DNA of 64,000 nt from Cryptomeria japonica. Taxonomy: Eukaryota; Streptophyta; Pinopsida; Cupressales; Cupressaceae. Within the stretch, counting starts at the first letter, position 1; each line of letters starts with the position of its first letter. Below, in pieces: positions 12,242-24,603 of the stretch. Location: assembly GCF_030272615.1 (NCBI RefSeq), contig NC_081412.1, forward strand, positions 344,715,870 through 344,779,869. Reading direction: 5' to 3'. Position numbers and translations under genes: made by a program. The notes below the pieces were generated by a model. That model was not told the origin of the DNA, did no database searches, and worked only from the letters and a program-made list of their open reading frames with translations.

Positions 12242-12937
12242 CACATTTGGATCTGGCATCGACAACTTGTTTAATTCTTATTAATTTATATTATTAAGGC
12301 CGACATGTATTATGTAATTATATATATCCTTGTAAGCCGACATAAGACATAAATTTGTATAGGGTATATATAGGATATGCATAGGTAGAAAAGTAGGGGA
12401 AGTATAAGGTTATGGATGTAATGTAATGCAAAATATATTAGAGAGACTATGTATGTGAGGAATTCATTGTAAGGGTTATTCTGGTACTGAGGTTTTAACC
12501 GAAATAGACAGATCTTAAACCGGAACTATATTCTGGCATAGGAGATGCTATCTTTTGCAGTTCAACACTTCTCTAGATTGTAGTATGGATTTGTATGTAG
12601 TCAGTGAGACTCCTTTTGTGATGAGAGTGTGCTCTAGGCTATAATCCTTCTTGCAAGTACAAACCCCAACATATATTGTAATATCTCTTCATATGGCCAG
12701 TGAATTGATATTGTGGGTCACAAATCCCACCGTGGTTTTTCCTCATTGAGGTTTTCCACGTATAAATCTACGTGTTATGGTTCTCATTTATATATTTGAC
12801 TTATTGGTTGCATTACTTCTTTTAATTTTATCTATACTGGTATATCGGTTGGTGTATGTGTGTTTTGTTAAAGCTAAAATCTTTTATTTTGGTATAACAC
12901 TAATTCACCCCCCCCTCAATGTTATTGGTTTCCAATA
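12242..12937 (+). repeat. 5' LTR of copy 1, 5'-truncated
   Basis: It aligns with 18132-18821 at roughly 90% or more by eye, including the TATA-like GGGTATATATAGG near 12366 and the end TTGGTTTCCAATA. Similarity begins near 12242; the first ~210 bp of the LTR are missing and are replaced by sequence of the Tat-like LTR. Confidence 0.85.
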
Positions 12938-12939
12938 AT

Positions 12940-12951
12940 TGGTATCAAAGC
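12940..12951 (+). other. Primer binding site of copy 1 (initiator Met tRNA type)
   Basis: TGGTATCAAAGC lies two bases after the LTR end. It differs by one base from TGGTATCAGAGC, the site complementary to initiator methionine tRNA used by plant Ty1/copia elements. Confidence 0.85.
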
Positions 12952-13011
12952 CTTGTGCCTCAGAGGAAGTTTAACAGCTTGAGGAAGATCTTGAAACCAG
13001 AATCATTGAAT

Positions 13012-14199
13012 ATGGCTTTGGAGAAACAGCTTGAGATGTCACTTGAAGATTATGATGCTAAAAGATTGAATAACTTAAAGTTATAGGATGAGTTGAATTG
13101 TACTAAATAATTTATTCTTGTCCTACAAGAGAGATTTTAATCTATTCAAGCTAGGAGGAAGGAACTTTTGCAAAATCAAGATGATGAAGATGCACTTAAG
13201 GAACAATGTTAGAAATTAAGTCAAGAGAACATGGTTATGAAGAATGAAATGCAAACTATGACTATGAGGTTATCCAAGGATATTGAGGACAGAAAGAAAA
13301 AAGGAAGAAAATCTTGTTGTATCCCTAAAGCACAAATTTGAAGAATGTGGTAGGTTGATTCATGAAAATGAGATATTAAGGTCTAATTTGGTACAACCCT
13401 AGAGAAATGAGCAAGAGCTTGAGAGACAAATGACAGTACTAAGAGATGATTTAACTACTGCAAGTGAATACAAAGAAAAATTCAAGATCATCTCAGCACA
13501 ACTTGATGAGTTACTGAAGAGATAGAGGCCAATTGGAGATTCTAGTGGACTTGGATTTGAGCAAGGACAGAGTTCCAGTATTGCTAATGAAGATCAAAAC
13601 CATAAGACACCGGTAAAGAAAATCAATGCTTATAAATTCAATGGTAGATGTTTTGTTTGCAATAAATTTGGTCACATGGCTAGGCAATGTAGAAACAAAG
13701 CTAAAACCGATGAAATTACTTGACATTACTAAACGTCGGTAAAGAAATTCACACCGGTAAAGAAATTCAATGCTTATAAATAGAGTAGGTCAAGTAAATT
13801 CACCAGTTTTAGCAAGGCAATTCAAAAAAACAATGTTACATGTTATGCATACAATGCATTCGGACATATTGCTAAGTTCTGTAGAAGCAAAAATCCACCA
13901 GTTGGCAATGGACGAATAAATGATAAAGGAAAAGAGAAAGTTAATGAAATCTGACAAGATCATACTTAGAGATGGGTCAGAAAGACTGAAGAGAAATCAT
14001 CAGATGGGAATGTCCTGGTTACCTATCCGACAGAAGAGGCTGCTCCTACACCTGCAGTGAGCTCATCCAGTAACTAAGGCAAATGCCTTAGGGGTAGACA
14101 AATTTCATGAAAGATGATGCATATGCCCCTAGAGGAGATTCTGGAAGATGTTCCAGAGATTGGAAAGGATTATCTGGCATTGATATATTCAGAGTGAGA
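13012..14199 (+). pseudogene. Gag-like ORF1 of copy 1 (coiled coil + CCHC zinc knuckles)
   Basis: This is the structural, RNA-binding protein of the element. From the ATG at 13012 (MALEKQLEMSLEDYDAKR) about 160 residues of charged heptad-like coiled coil are readable with several stops, then a short GLGFEQGQSS linker, then CFVCNKFGHMARQC, an intact CX2CX4HX4C knuckle near 13650. A second knuckle near 13840 (CYAYNAFGHIAKFC) has lost its second cysteine. A short direct repeat around ACCGGTAAAGAAA (13609 and 13746) separates the knuckles. The coiled-coil-plus-knuckle layout resembles SIRE-type copia gag proteins, but no protease follows. Stops and one frameshift make it non-functional. Confidence 0.8.
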
Positions 14200-14451
14200 T
14201 CCAGTATCATTCACCGACAGTCATTTATGACAATAAAAAATTAGGGTTTTCACCATGGATAAAAGGTTGATTACACTTTATTATTAATCACCTTACATTC
14301 AGAGCAATTTTAGAGCAATTCAGAGTGACTTAGTGCAATCAAAAACTATTTAGAGGCGATCAGATTTTATCTTGAACGATCACACCAACATTTGGAAGGA
14401 TTTGATAAGAGGTTTTCACCAGCGGAGTTCTAAAGGTATTTTTATTGAATC

Positions 14452-17400
14452 ATGGAATCGGGGTCGTCTTTTGCTCCTATCTTTGTTGTAAATCCAACTA
14501 TAGTAGAAATTAAGAACTGCCCCAAGCCAATTTTCAAACCATATCCACATGTGGCTAACAAGGAAGATTTGGTTGGAGCATTTTCTCGCGTCCCAGAGGG
14601 AGTGGTATATGAAGAAGATGTTAGAGCTTATATTCATTGTCATATAAAGGACTTAGGTACTTCAAAAATCAAGGGGATGTATATGAATGAACTCATGGGA
14701 GAATCTGGTAAAATCAAACCAGCATATAAACACATCGAAGATCTAGGGTTCACTGATATTCTGGATATTCCAGAATTAGAGGATGAGATTATCAGATATG
14801 TACTAAGAAGAGTACATGGTAATTCATATGGTTGGACTGACCCTACAAAATCACTAAGGAAGCCATTCGGGCAATTACTACTTTACCATCAAAAGGGAAA
14901 TAATCAAATAAGAAAGTATCAAATGACTTAGTAAGGAAGATCACTGGCGCTACATCAGACAAGAGATCAATGAAGGTGAACACTATCACCGACACCGACA
15001 TCAAATTTGGCAGCATGATCATAGGTTATAAGGTAACTCAGTCTAACCAACTGAATTCAGTTTCTAGTTCATGTATTTTGGCCGCTTATAGAATGATGAG
15101 AGAAAATATCGAGTTAGATCTCTGTGACTAGATGCTTGAGGAGTTATTGATCAATTTAGGAAAGATTAAAGGTGAGAAGAAGGGCACCTTCCGGTATGGA
15201 AATCTATTAGTGTGATGAATGTTATACTTTCTAAATGATACCCCTAGTTCTGGAAGGAAGCAATGGGCTTTTGACATCCCAGTAGGAAGACAACTTAAGA
15301 AATCAATTGTTGCATTGGGAAGTCTCAGAGATGACAAGGTATGGGGTTACTTCAAGGCTTTTCAGAAATCTATGAGGTCTAGAATAAGGATACCTGAGCA
15401 AATTTTAGAGAAATACTCTACCAACATTTGTTTCATGGTTAAGAAGGATGTGACTCTCATGGAGGTAGTTAAGCCCCAGAAGATTTGAATAGAGGAAATG
15501 GGAAATGAGGTGGATGCATTAGTCCTTGATGCTTATGCAAAAAATCTGATAGATGCAGAAATAGATGAAGTAGAAAAACCTTGTGGAACAGCATAGCAAA
15601 AGACTTTTGAGGTTGAAACTGAGTTCAACCAGAAGAAGAGGGAAAAACAAGAAGGTAAGGCAAGAAAGATTGTACAAAAGGTTTCTAAGGACATTAAGGC
15701 ACTCATTGATGTTGTCCCAGAGAAAGGGAGAAAGAGGAAGGATATGGTAGTTCACATTGAACATGTGGCTGCAGATTCTGAGACTGATGATGAGACACCT
15801 TTATCTTTCAAAGGGGTTGTAAGAAAGAAACAAGAAGAATATAAAGTGGAACCAAAGAGATGACCGATTAGGAAAGTCACCATCAAAGTACTGACATAGA
15901 AGCGGGCACCCAAGGTTAAACCATCAGCTACATCTTGTACTGCTAGAAGGAGGAAGGAGAGTGACACTGAATTGGCACTAGAGACTGGTAATGTAACAAT
16001 TATTCTGCCTAAGACTTGTGTTGAAATTGTAGATGAAATAACTAAGGATGGGATGTTGAATAATGTTAAGTCTTATTATGATACATTTATAGTTAATGAA
16101 CAAAGAGAGGTAGAAGAAGAAATTCTTCTATGTTTAGACATCTATAAGAAAGCATTAATTGAAATAGAAAATCAAATACCAACAGAGCTATACAACATAT
16201 TAGATGCTAGAAGGTTATCTGCAATGCAAGAAGACAAACACATTAAGATATGGAACTCTTAGCTATATGTGTTACTATAATGCCAGATGAGATGGAGAAG
16301 ACAATTGAGGCTACAGATAGGAAAGTATTCAACAATAAACATAGAATAACTAGCTTGATGTTAGGAAGGATGAATGAGATAATAAAGGAAACACAGAAGG
16401 ATTAAATAATTTTTTTGCGAGAGCATAGAGGATTCTTCACTTCACCAGAGATAAAGACCGATACTATAGATACACTGATTGAAGGGAAAGGTAAAGGAAT
16501 TATGGGTACACCACCCTCGGTTTTGAAGAAAACCAAGATAGAGGAAATTGAGCCAAATGCACATACAAATACAGAGACACCGGTTAATGCACAAAACATT
16601 GTATAGGATGTTAACATTGAGGAAACTTGTCCTCTGGATACTAATGTACAAGTTGAGGTTATTGTTTCTAGAGAGGAACCGGTAGTTGCACAAACTGCAC
16701 CAAGTGGCAAAGCCACCGGTGCAAGTGAGGAGGCAATAAAGGATAAATCACCAAATAAAATAGGGCAATCCAGTAGGGAACCAGTTGTTGACACTTCATT
16801 ATTGACAATTGACACTTCTCTAATGAAAAAGAAAAAACATCACAGAGATGAGTCCCACAAAACTGATGATGATGGCTTCTCAGAAAATGATGAAGGAAGG
16901 AACCACAGACAAAGGGATTATAGATCAATCAATAATTGTTTTGCATAGATTGGTCCCAAAATGTAAGATTGAGAATAAAGTGAGCCCTTCTGGAAAGCTT
17001 AAGATAATAATAGAACATATCTCTAAAAAATTTCAATCATTACAACAAATCTCTAACCATCTAGCACTTGAAAAATTGACTTTGGCTAAGAAAGCCACTT
17101 TTGATCAGATCATTGATAGAAAGAAGAAAAAGATTGAGAAGTCAATATTGATAGAAAATTTTTTGAAACAAAGTACTAATGTATGCAGGGTATATTGCAA
17201 TATAGATATTCTTACGGAAAAAGTGGATGAAAAGATAAAAGAGGTACACAACAAAATTTCTAATATTGCTAACTCTTTTGATGGACTAATTTCACTGACC
17301 ACATCCATAGATGGACAAATTTAGACTTTGAAGAATCAAATTTTTGCTCTTGAAAAAGAAAGAGATAAGATCATTCGAAGAGCCAAAAGTCTCAGAGGTT

Positions 17401-17621
17401 TGGTGAGTCCAAGATTGGATTCACTTGGTGTTCATAAGAGGGAATGCATGGATATACTTGGTAAGCCCACACTAGCAGAAATTAATGAGAGAGAATCACT
17501 TGCATATTTATTAAGTGGACTTGTATCTATCTCTGGCACACTCAAAACTGGTTGGGATACTTATGTAGAGTTATTAGAGAAATCTTACCCAGAAATATTG
17601 AAATTGGTCAAGCTCTGGTAA
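14452..17621 (+). pseudogene. ORF2 of copy 1: large conserved protein of unknown function in place of pol
   Basis: It begins with its own ATG about 250 bp after ORF1 and spans roughly 1,057 codons. The N-terminal ~130 residues (MESGSSFAPIF, FSRVPEGVVYEEDVRAYIHC) match copies 2 and 3. After a frameshift near 14840 comes ITKEAIRAITTLPSKGK, then a conserved block near 15000-15480 (FGSMIIGYKVTQ, LMLYFLNDTPSSGRKQW), a Lys/Glu-rich middle, and a C-terminal coiled coil ending with GWDTYVELLEKSYPEIL just before the TAA at 17619. Further frame changes occur near 16390 and 16920. No RT, integrase, protease or RNase H motif is visible. I do not recognise the family. The phrase with ITxEAI...LP resembles the core of plant mobile domain-type transposon proteins, which is only a hint. 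Confidence 0.8.
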
Positions 17622-17923
17622 GACATTTTTGGGGGGGGGAGATATTCAGTGTACAATTATCATTCTTTGACATTTCTTTTTATAATTTTTGGGCATTTAT
17701 GTCAAAGGGGGAGTAGTATACATGTGAAAAACAATGAAAGGTTGCATAGTGAAAAATAATGAAGGGTTGCATACATTAGAGGGATTTACAAAGTCTTTGG
17801 AATTTTGGAGTATTGGAGCATTTTGCATATTCATCTTAGGGGGAGCAGGGTAGGATGAAACTAGCAGTTGAAACCATGACCATTTTTCACATGAGTGTTG
17901 CCATAAATGCCAAAGGGGGATAT
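17622..17923 (+). other. Four successive polypurine tracts before the 3' LTR of copy 1
   Basis: G-rich purine runs occur at 17630-17642, 17703-17713, 17837-17850 and 17911-17920 (CAAAGGGGGA). The last is three bases from the LTR and is the likely plus-strand primer. The second repeats the same CAAAGGGGGA word. No gene is present. Confidence 0.7.
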
Positions 17924-18821
17924 TGTTGGCAATTGATACTCTACTGGTTATGTTTCATTATGTTGTCATTGATGGCAACATGTTTTTGGGTTTAGGCTTC
18001 ATATGGTATACCGGCAGGCACTTCACAGACTCTACATCAGCATTGACAGGATAGAAGATTTCTTTGGTCATCGGCAATTTAGGCCAACATGGTATGATAA
18101 AGGATATCGGTATTGAAGGACAACACATCTTGGATCCGGCACAAACAAAATGTTTAATTCTTATTCATTTATATTATTAGGCTGACATATATTATGTAAT
18201 TATATATATCCTTGTAAGTCGACATAAGGCATAAATTTGTATAGGGTATATATAGGATATGCATAGGTAGAAAAGTAGGGGAAGTATAAGGTTATCAATG
18301 TAATATAATGCGAAATATATCAAAGAGACTATGTATGTGAGGAATTCATTGTAAGGTATATTCTGGTACTGAGGTTTCAACTAGAACAGACATAGCTTAA
18401 ATCGGAACTGTATTCTAGCATAGGAGATGCTATCTTTTGTAGTTCAACACTTCTCTGGATTGTAGTCTAGATTTGTATGTAGTCAGTGAGACTCCTTTTG
18501 TGATGAGAGTGTGCTCTAGGCTACAAGCCTTCCTGCAAGTACAAACCCCAACATATATTGTAATATCTCTTCATATGGCTAGTGAATTGATATTGTGGGT
18601 CCCAAATCCCACCGTGGTTTTTCCTCATTGAGATTTTCTACATATAAATCTGTGTGTTATGGTTCTCATTTATATGTTTGGCTTATTGGTTTCATTGCTT
18701 CTTTCAATTATGTCTATAGCGGTATACCAGTTGGTGTATGTATATTTTGTTAAAGCTAAAGTCTTTTATTCCATTATAACACTAATTCACCCTCCGCTCT
18801 CAGTCTTATTGGTTTCCAACA
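17924..18821 (+). repeat. 3' LTR of copy 1, complete (898 bp)
   Basis: It runs from TGTTGGCAATTG to GGTTTCCAACA, with TGTTGG/CCAACA inverted ends. A small hairpin (ATGTTGTC/GGCAACAT) lies near 17958 in U3, and the same words are conserved in copy 2. A TATA-like GGGTATATATAGG is near 18244. Confidence 0.88.
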
Positions 18822-19719
18822 ATTACACCCTATGGTGCGCCCATTTTTTTGCTTTTTTCCAGAATTTGAACCAAAGAGAATTTCTCCTTAATTGGCTTTT
18901 TTTCCTGGGAGATATATGGCAAGTGTCTTGAGGGTGGATTCTTCCCCACCCTTGCATTATGATATTACAAGTGTCTAGTTACTGACTCGACTTGGCCTCT
19001 AATTCTTAAAGATTTTAGTAAAGGTTTTGTTCAAGTGGTCATAATCAACAATGTTTTCCACTTTGTTAAAGGAGGTCTCCCAGTTTGTAGATGTTAGGCT
19101 CTACCAATTTTTGCATACCATATAGGCACTAAGGGAGGCATAACATCGTTCTGATAGAAGTAACACTTGTCACTTGCAACTTTCATCACAAATGCATTTA
19201 TTTATAGTGGCTTGGATTACTTGGCTTTATTCGTTGCCACTTAGGTCATTCCCTCTCACTTGGTCTTATGGGCTACTTGGGAGGTAGGTCTGGTCAAGGT
19301 TTTATCCTAATGCAATCAATGAAAAAGCATAAATAGTGAGTCTAACTTTTTGGTCACCTAATTAAAGGGAGAGCATATGCCTATCACCTTCGAGACACAA
19401 AATACAAGATTGTTCTTTCTAATCCTTCATTGCAATGTTATCTAACGGCTATTTAGAGATGTTGCTCCAGCAGGTATGATGCTCTTTTTAATCCCACATA
19501 GCAATGATGAATGTTCTTTTTATCCTCAATGATTTGCAATAAAGAATATTTATCTTGCTTATTTTAGATAACACCAAAGGAAATGTGTGCTAATCTAGGT
19601 CCAACGGTACCTACAAAGCCCATTAAAGTGTTAGTTGATATGGTGGGCTTACAAGCCTAATTTCTTCCTTAGGTTACAATAATCTGCTTCATTGTTTGTT
19701 ACTACTCTGTTTAAAAAAT
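18822..19719. other. No gene seen; unassigned sequence between elements
   Basis: I find no ORF above background, no LTR ends and no similarity to the other elements here. It may be the distal part of the element A LTR or older target DNA. Confidence 0.4.
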
Positions 19720-21267
19720 AGAATAAAAAATACCAACATATTAAAAAGGAACTAAGATCCGATAAAATAGAAAATATCTGATAGCATTCAGCAATTGTGA
19801 ATCAACATCTAGGCGATTGTGAATTTTTGTTTGATCAATTGTGAATTTGTATCAAGTCAGTTGTGAATTACTGTCAGCCCATATGCAAATTAATGTTTGA
19901 GAAAATGCAAATCAGTTATAAATAGAAAGAAAAAGACAAAATAAAATTTAAAAGATAGAGGTTTCATCCATAATGATATTGCCCATGACCTCGATGTCAT
20001 CGAATATGTCAAATTTCTCTAGGTATTTATGCACAAGATGATAGTATTTGGATAGAGCAGCCAATTCTTCAAGGTTTTGGATTATTTTTCTTCTCTTATC
20101 ATTCATCGATAAGTTCTATGTTGTCGTTTATCTTCTGATCTCTTCCTGGCACCTGAAATATTGAATCTTACCTTTCCTGCCATGGAGTTAGACACATTTT
20201 ATGTAGAAAAATAAAAAAATTTAGAATTCAAAAAGAATGATGGGTTAGCAGCACAAATGGATTAGAAACAGAAACGACAATCGAAATTGAGAAAATAACA
20301 AAGCCAGGTGATTGCGAATCAGAATAAGCAATTACAAAGTTTTGTGTTAGCAATTGTGAACTGATGTCTAGACGATTGTAAATTACTGTATGGTCAAATG
20401 CATAGCACTTTCTGATGCATCCATACATAACCTGCAGATCACAAAAAAATATGCCAAAAGGTTAGAAAGTTTGTTGTTCACGTCGGGTTCACTAGTGTTT
20501 TCATGCTTAAAATCATCAATGCTAAATAGGAAATAAGGACAATCATGAAATCCTTAACTATTAAAGAAATCCCAAACATAAATCAATAGAATGAATGCAT
20601 AAATGAAATGAATTAAACAATTGAATAATTGAAAAAATCACTCAATTGCATTGTATCTTCCATTGTTCTTCTCATCTTTGTGGTATGGTGGCTCTCAGAT
20701 ATCGCGTTGGTAACCTGCAAGTGACACAAAGATTCGAAGTTCAGGATTATTGAAAATGGATAAATGAGGTTGTTTTTATAGATTTTTGGGTGAGATGGGG
20801 TGAGATTTGGAACTGAAGTGTTTATTGATAGTTGAACGGATTTGATTGATTTGTTAAGTGGATTGATTGAAGAGATAACTCAATTGATTGACTAGACGAC
20901 TCAATTGATTAGCTAGTTGATTAGACTGATTGGGAATAAGATTGAATAGATGAGTTAGTCAGAAAAGGTGATTTGGAGTGAAAAGGGGAGATTGAAGAGT
21001 TAACTGATTTGATCAATCAGTCCTAATTTTCAACATGTGTTGTATGAATTTTGAATTTAAATTCAATTTCATGTTTATTTAGGTTTGATTTTTTATTTTA
21101 GAATGACGAAATTGAAATGCACATTCTCTTGAAATTTGATGAAATTGAAATGTGGTGAAATGCAAATTTTGGAATTTTGGAATTAGATGAAATTAGTCCA
21201 AATTAGAATTTTGGGAATAAGATGATTAATTAGTACATGATTAATGAGACATTTTTAGGTGTCTACA
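19720..21267 (-). repeat. 3' LTR of element A (left limit uncertain)
   Basis: On the minus strand it starts TGTAGACACCTAAAAATG at 21267, a start typical of Tat-type LTRs. The stretch 19720-20430 is similar to 34755-35575, including a shared small ORF and several GATTGTGAAT-like short repeats (19785-19890, 20300-20390). The left end was not found. The interval 20430-21250 has no gene; it is rich in GATTGA/TTGATT words (20820-21020). Confidence 0.6.
20106..20183 (-). CDS. Small basic ORF inside the element A LTR
   Basis: The frame starts MAGKVRFNISGARKRSEDKR and gives about 26 residues. The right-hand LTR (start 35245) carries the counterpart MAGKVRFKISGSRRKVEQKR. The start codon and the basic N-terminus are kept in both LTR copies, and several differences between the copies are conservative (N/K, A/S). 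It could be an upstream ORF in the transcript leader or a coincidental frame; the shortness keeps confidence low. Confidence 0.25.
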
Positions 21268-24032
21268 ACTTGGTTAACAATGAGTTGGGAATCTCTATAA
21301 AATTTTAGCTTTGTTATCTTCCACTGTATAGCGATGCAAAGTCCTATGATGAGGGCTTCATATTTAGCTATGTTGTTTGTGTATGGGAAGTTGATTCTAA
21401 AGGAATTTGGAATTGAATCACCTTGAGGAGTGATGAAGAGAGTTTCGACACCTGCTCCATGGTTTGTGTAAGAACCATCAAAGTACAATTTCTAATTTGC
21501 GGATGTTGCTAATGTGAATACAGAATCATCAGGGAAATCTATCAATCGAGGATGACATTGTTGTAAAGGAGCTTCTACCAATTGATCTACTATAATCTGG
21601 CCCTTGATCACCTTTATGTCCACATATTCTATGTCAAACTCACTCAAAATCATGACCCACTTGGCCAATCTTATAGTTAGTGTTGTTGTGCTTAGAAGGT
21701 ACTTAAGAGGATCAAAGTGTGCTATGAGTTGAACATTATGACTCAGCATATAGTGTCTAAGCTTTTAGGATGCGAAGATCACTACTAAACATTCTCTTTC
21801 TATGGAAGTGTAGTTGAGTTCATATCCAATAAGTGTTCTACTAATGTAGTAGATTTCTCTTTCCTTGGTCATCATGTTATGCTAAAAGACCTCCCAAAGA
21901 TGAATTTGTTGTTGAGATATATAATAACAAGGGCTTACCTGGAATTGGTGGAACTAGAACCAATGTTGTCAAGAGATAATCCTTCAATGCTTAGAATGCT
22001 TCCCAGCACTGATCTGTCCACTTGAAGGTGACTCCTTTCTTCAATAAGTGTTGAAATGGGTGGCACATGTTAGCTAGCTATGCAATAAATCTTCTTATTG
22101 ATTGTAATCTTCCTTGCAATCCCCTTAACTGCTTGAGTGTAAATAGTGCTGAAATTTCAAGAATTTATCTTACCTTTGTGGGATCAACCTCAATATCTCT
22201 ATTAGAAATAATAAAACCCAAAATTTTTTCAATTATGACACCAAACACACACTTCTTTGGATTGAGTCTAACTTTGTACTGTTCAAGTCTATCAAATATC
22301 TTGGCAAGAACATCTAGGTGACCTTCTCTAGTTCTAGATTTCTCTAATATATCATCCACATAGTCTTCCATGATGTTATGTATCATGTCATGGAACAATG
22401 TCATCATTTTCCTTTGATAGGTTGCACCAGCATTCTTGAGACCAAAATGCATGACATTCCAACAGTAAGCTCCCCATGGACAAGTGAATGTTGTTTTGTG
22501 TTGGTCTTTTGATACGATTTTGATTTGATTATAGCTCGAAAAACCATCCATGAGTGACAAAATTTCATTTCCAGTAAGTCAACTATCATGTCTATATTGG
22601 GGAGTGGGAATTCATCCTTAGGAAAATATTTATCTTGATATTTAAAATCCATGCACATTCTTATACCCCTAATGGGTTTAGTTACTGGTACTAGATTTGA
22701 TATCCATTTTGCATAGTCTATGGGTCTTATGAATCCCACATCTAATATATTTTGTAATTCCACCTTTATTGGCAATTCAATCTATGGATGCATCTTATGA
22801 ACTTCATGTTTATACGGCTTGATTCTTGGAAACAATGGTAGATGATGTAGCACTAATTTTGGATCCAGCCCAAGCATATCTACATAAGACCAAGAAAATT
22901 TTATGGGCCTTTTCTTGAAGAAATAAATGAATTTGTCTTTCTCTTAAAGATTCCATGATTCAGCCAAGTGTATCTTATGTACAACTTCAGCTTCTCCTAT
23001 ATTAACTTCTTTTGTCTTTTCAACAATTAATACATAACTTTCTTGGTTAATGGGAAGATCATCTAAACTATTTTTTCCCGTGTCTATTTCATCATGATCT
23101 TGTGATGTAGAGGAGATAACTTCTCCAAAATATGCTATTATGTCTAGGTCTATTGCAAATCCAGCCTTATGATCATCATAGGGTAATCCATCATTGACAC
23201 CCTGGAATTATTCTATAGCTTCATCATTTTCAAACCAATCCAGATGTGGCAGTTCCTCTTGCCCCAAGTCAATCAAGTGTGGATGTATAATACACAAGTC
23301 CTTACTCTCTTCTATGTGAGGTGTTTTTGACATCATGCATACCGGTTATCCTATTCTTCTTTCCATGAATTTGGATCTATTTGCTTGTCTTCATAAGTGA
23401 TACCATCATCCACTAGTGGCATATGATCATAAAATCTATCTACATCCCTTGTGTTGTTGCTATGAAGGGATAAGAATTCATAATCATGGGAATTAGTTAT
23501 TGTTTTGACATATGTATATATCTGATCCTCCTTCATATGGTTCATCAACCTCTTTAATAGGAGAGAGTGAAGTTTCAGTAGTATTGATGAATAGTGGAAC
23601 ATTCCCTCGGCTTGTAGATCCTCGTTCTGTGATGGAGAAACCTCTCATTTTTGGGATAATAAATCCTAGTCTTTTGACATCTAAATCCCTTGTTGATGAT
23701 AGGCCAATTTCCATTACCACATTAGCATGTCCTGATGATACAATTTCCATATTTGAATTATTTGTAGGAGCTACCCTGGTTTCTTGAAGGAGCTGGAGGT
23801 CTTCCCCACTTTGTTCATTCACTTCACTTGTTTGGGATGATGGTGCAAACACCCTTATTGAATAATTGCTTTGAGGTATTGATTCAAAATTTTGTGTTGT
23901 CATAGTAGGCCTATTTAATATATTTAGTGTTTGTTATCTAGCCTTTGACACTTTTGTTATGTGCTTGTATCCCAAACCTTGATTCCTTGGATTCTCTTGA
24001 GGCAAAATAGGTTTTATCCTTCCTTGGATTCT
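21268..24032 (-). pseudogene. Pol fragment of element A: RT, gypsy RNase H, archaeal-type RNase H; integrase missing
   Basis: Read right to left: a protease-RT linker (to about 22800, many stops), RT from GFIRPIDYAKWISNLVPV (near 22735) through FGLKNAGATYQ (near 22450) to the catalytic YVDD (22354-22365), the gypsy RNase H region ending IVDQLVEAPLQ (near 21575), and archaeal-type RNase H with LYFDGSYTNHGAG (near 21485) and KYEALIIGL (near 21365). The last recognisable word, DSQLIVNQV, is followed at once by the LTR start, so integrase and the polypurine tract are gone. The two adjacent RNase H domains are the mark of the Tat lineage. Frameshifts and stops are frequent. Confidence 0.88.
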
Positions 24033-24368
24033 CTTCACATGTTACTGCCACAAAACACTATTCTACTAGAAAAATGTCTACCAAATCTTCTAACTCACCC
24101 GGAACTTATCACTAAATTACACAAACCTATAATAATGCATATCACACGACCACAATTATTCTCCAAGATCTGTGACACAAAATACTCAACACAACTAATC
24201 TACCAACCAAAACACTATACACTATTGGATAATCTATTCTTCTCACTGGACCTCACTAGACCTCAATCAATCTTCTAGAATGAATGAATCATGAACTTGG
24301 GATTGGATATCTAACTCAAGTTGCCATCAATGACAACATATGATCAACAATGCAGTCTATTGCCAACA
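24033..24368 (-). repeat. 3' LTR of copy 2, truncated to its U3 end
   Basis: The minus-strand start TGTTGGCA is at 24368-24361. It aligns with 30495-30160 of the 5' LTR and then stops near 24033, where a repeated word (CTTGGATTCTCTT, near 23983 and 24019) marks the junction with element A. About 745 bp of LTR are missing. The polypurine tract (AAAGGGGGAGAT on the minus strand) is at 24369-24380. Confidence 0.85.
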
Positions 24369-24603
24369 ATCTCCCCCTTTGTCATTGATGGCAACACTTA
24401 GTGAAAAATGACTAAGTGTCGGACCAAAACTAAAATATATACATTGCAACAAGAATCTATCTTCCGGACTCCAAAAATAAATAACTCCCTCTAAGATCAA
24501 CATTTTTCACTCATCTATTCTCCCCCTTTGATATCAATGACAAAGGTATGGTCCTAGAAATTAAAAAAATGCTATTTATATATGTACACACAGTCCTATA
24601 CAC

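Larger units (their letters stand above)
12242..18821 (+). mobile_element. Non-autonomous copia-like LTR element, copy 1 (gag-like ORF1 + ORF2, no pol)
   Basis: Two LTRs of the same sequence flank an interior with a primer site, a gag-like zinc-knuckle ORF, a second large ORF, and polypurine tracts. No protease, integrase, RT or RNase H motif is present in any frame of the ~5 kb interior. The 5' LTR lacks about the first 210 bp relative to the 3' LTR, so the left target-site copy cannot be checked; the bases after the 3' LTR are ATTAC. The gene order matches copies 2 and 3 in this window, which shows that the layout is a real family and not one deleted element. Confidence 0.85.
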
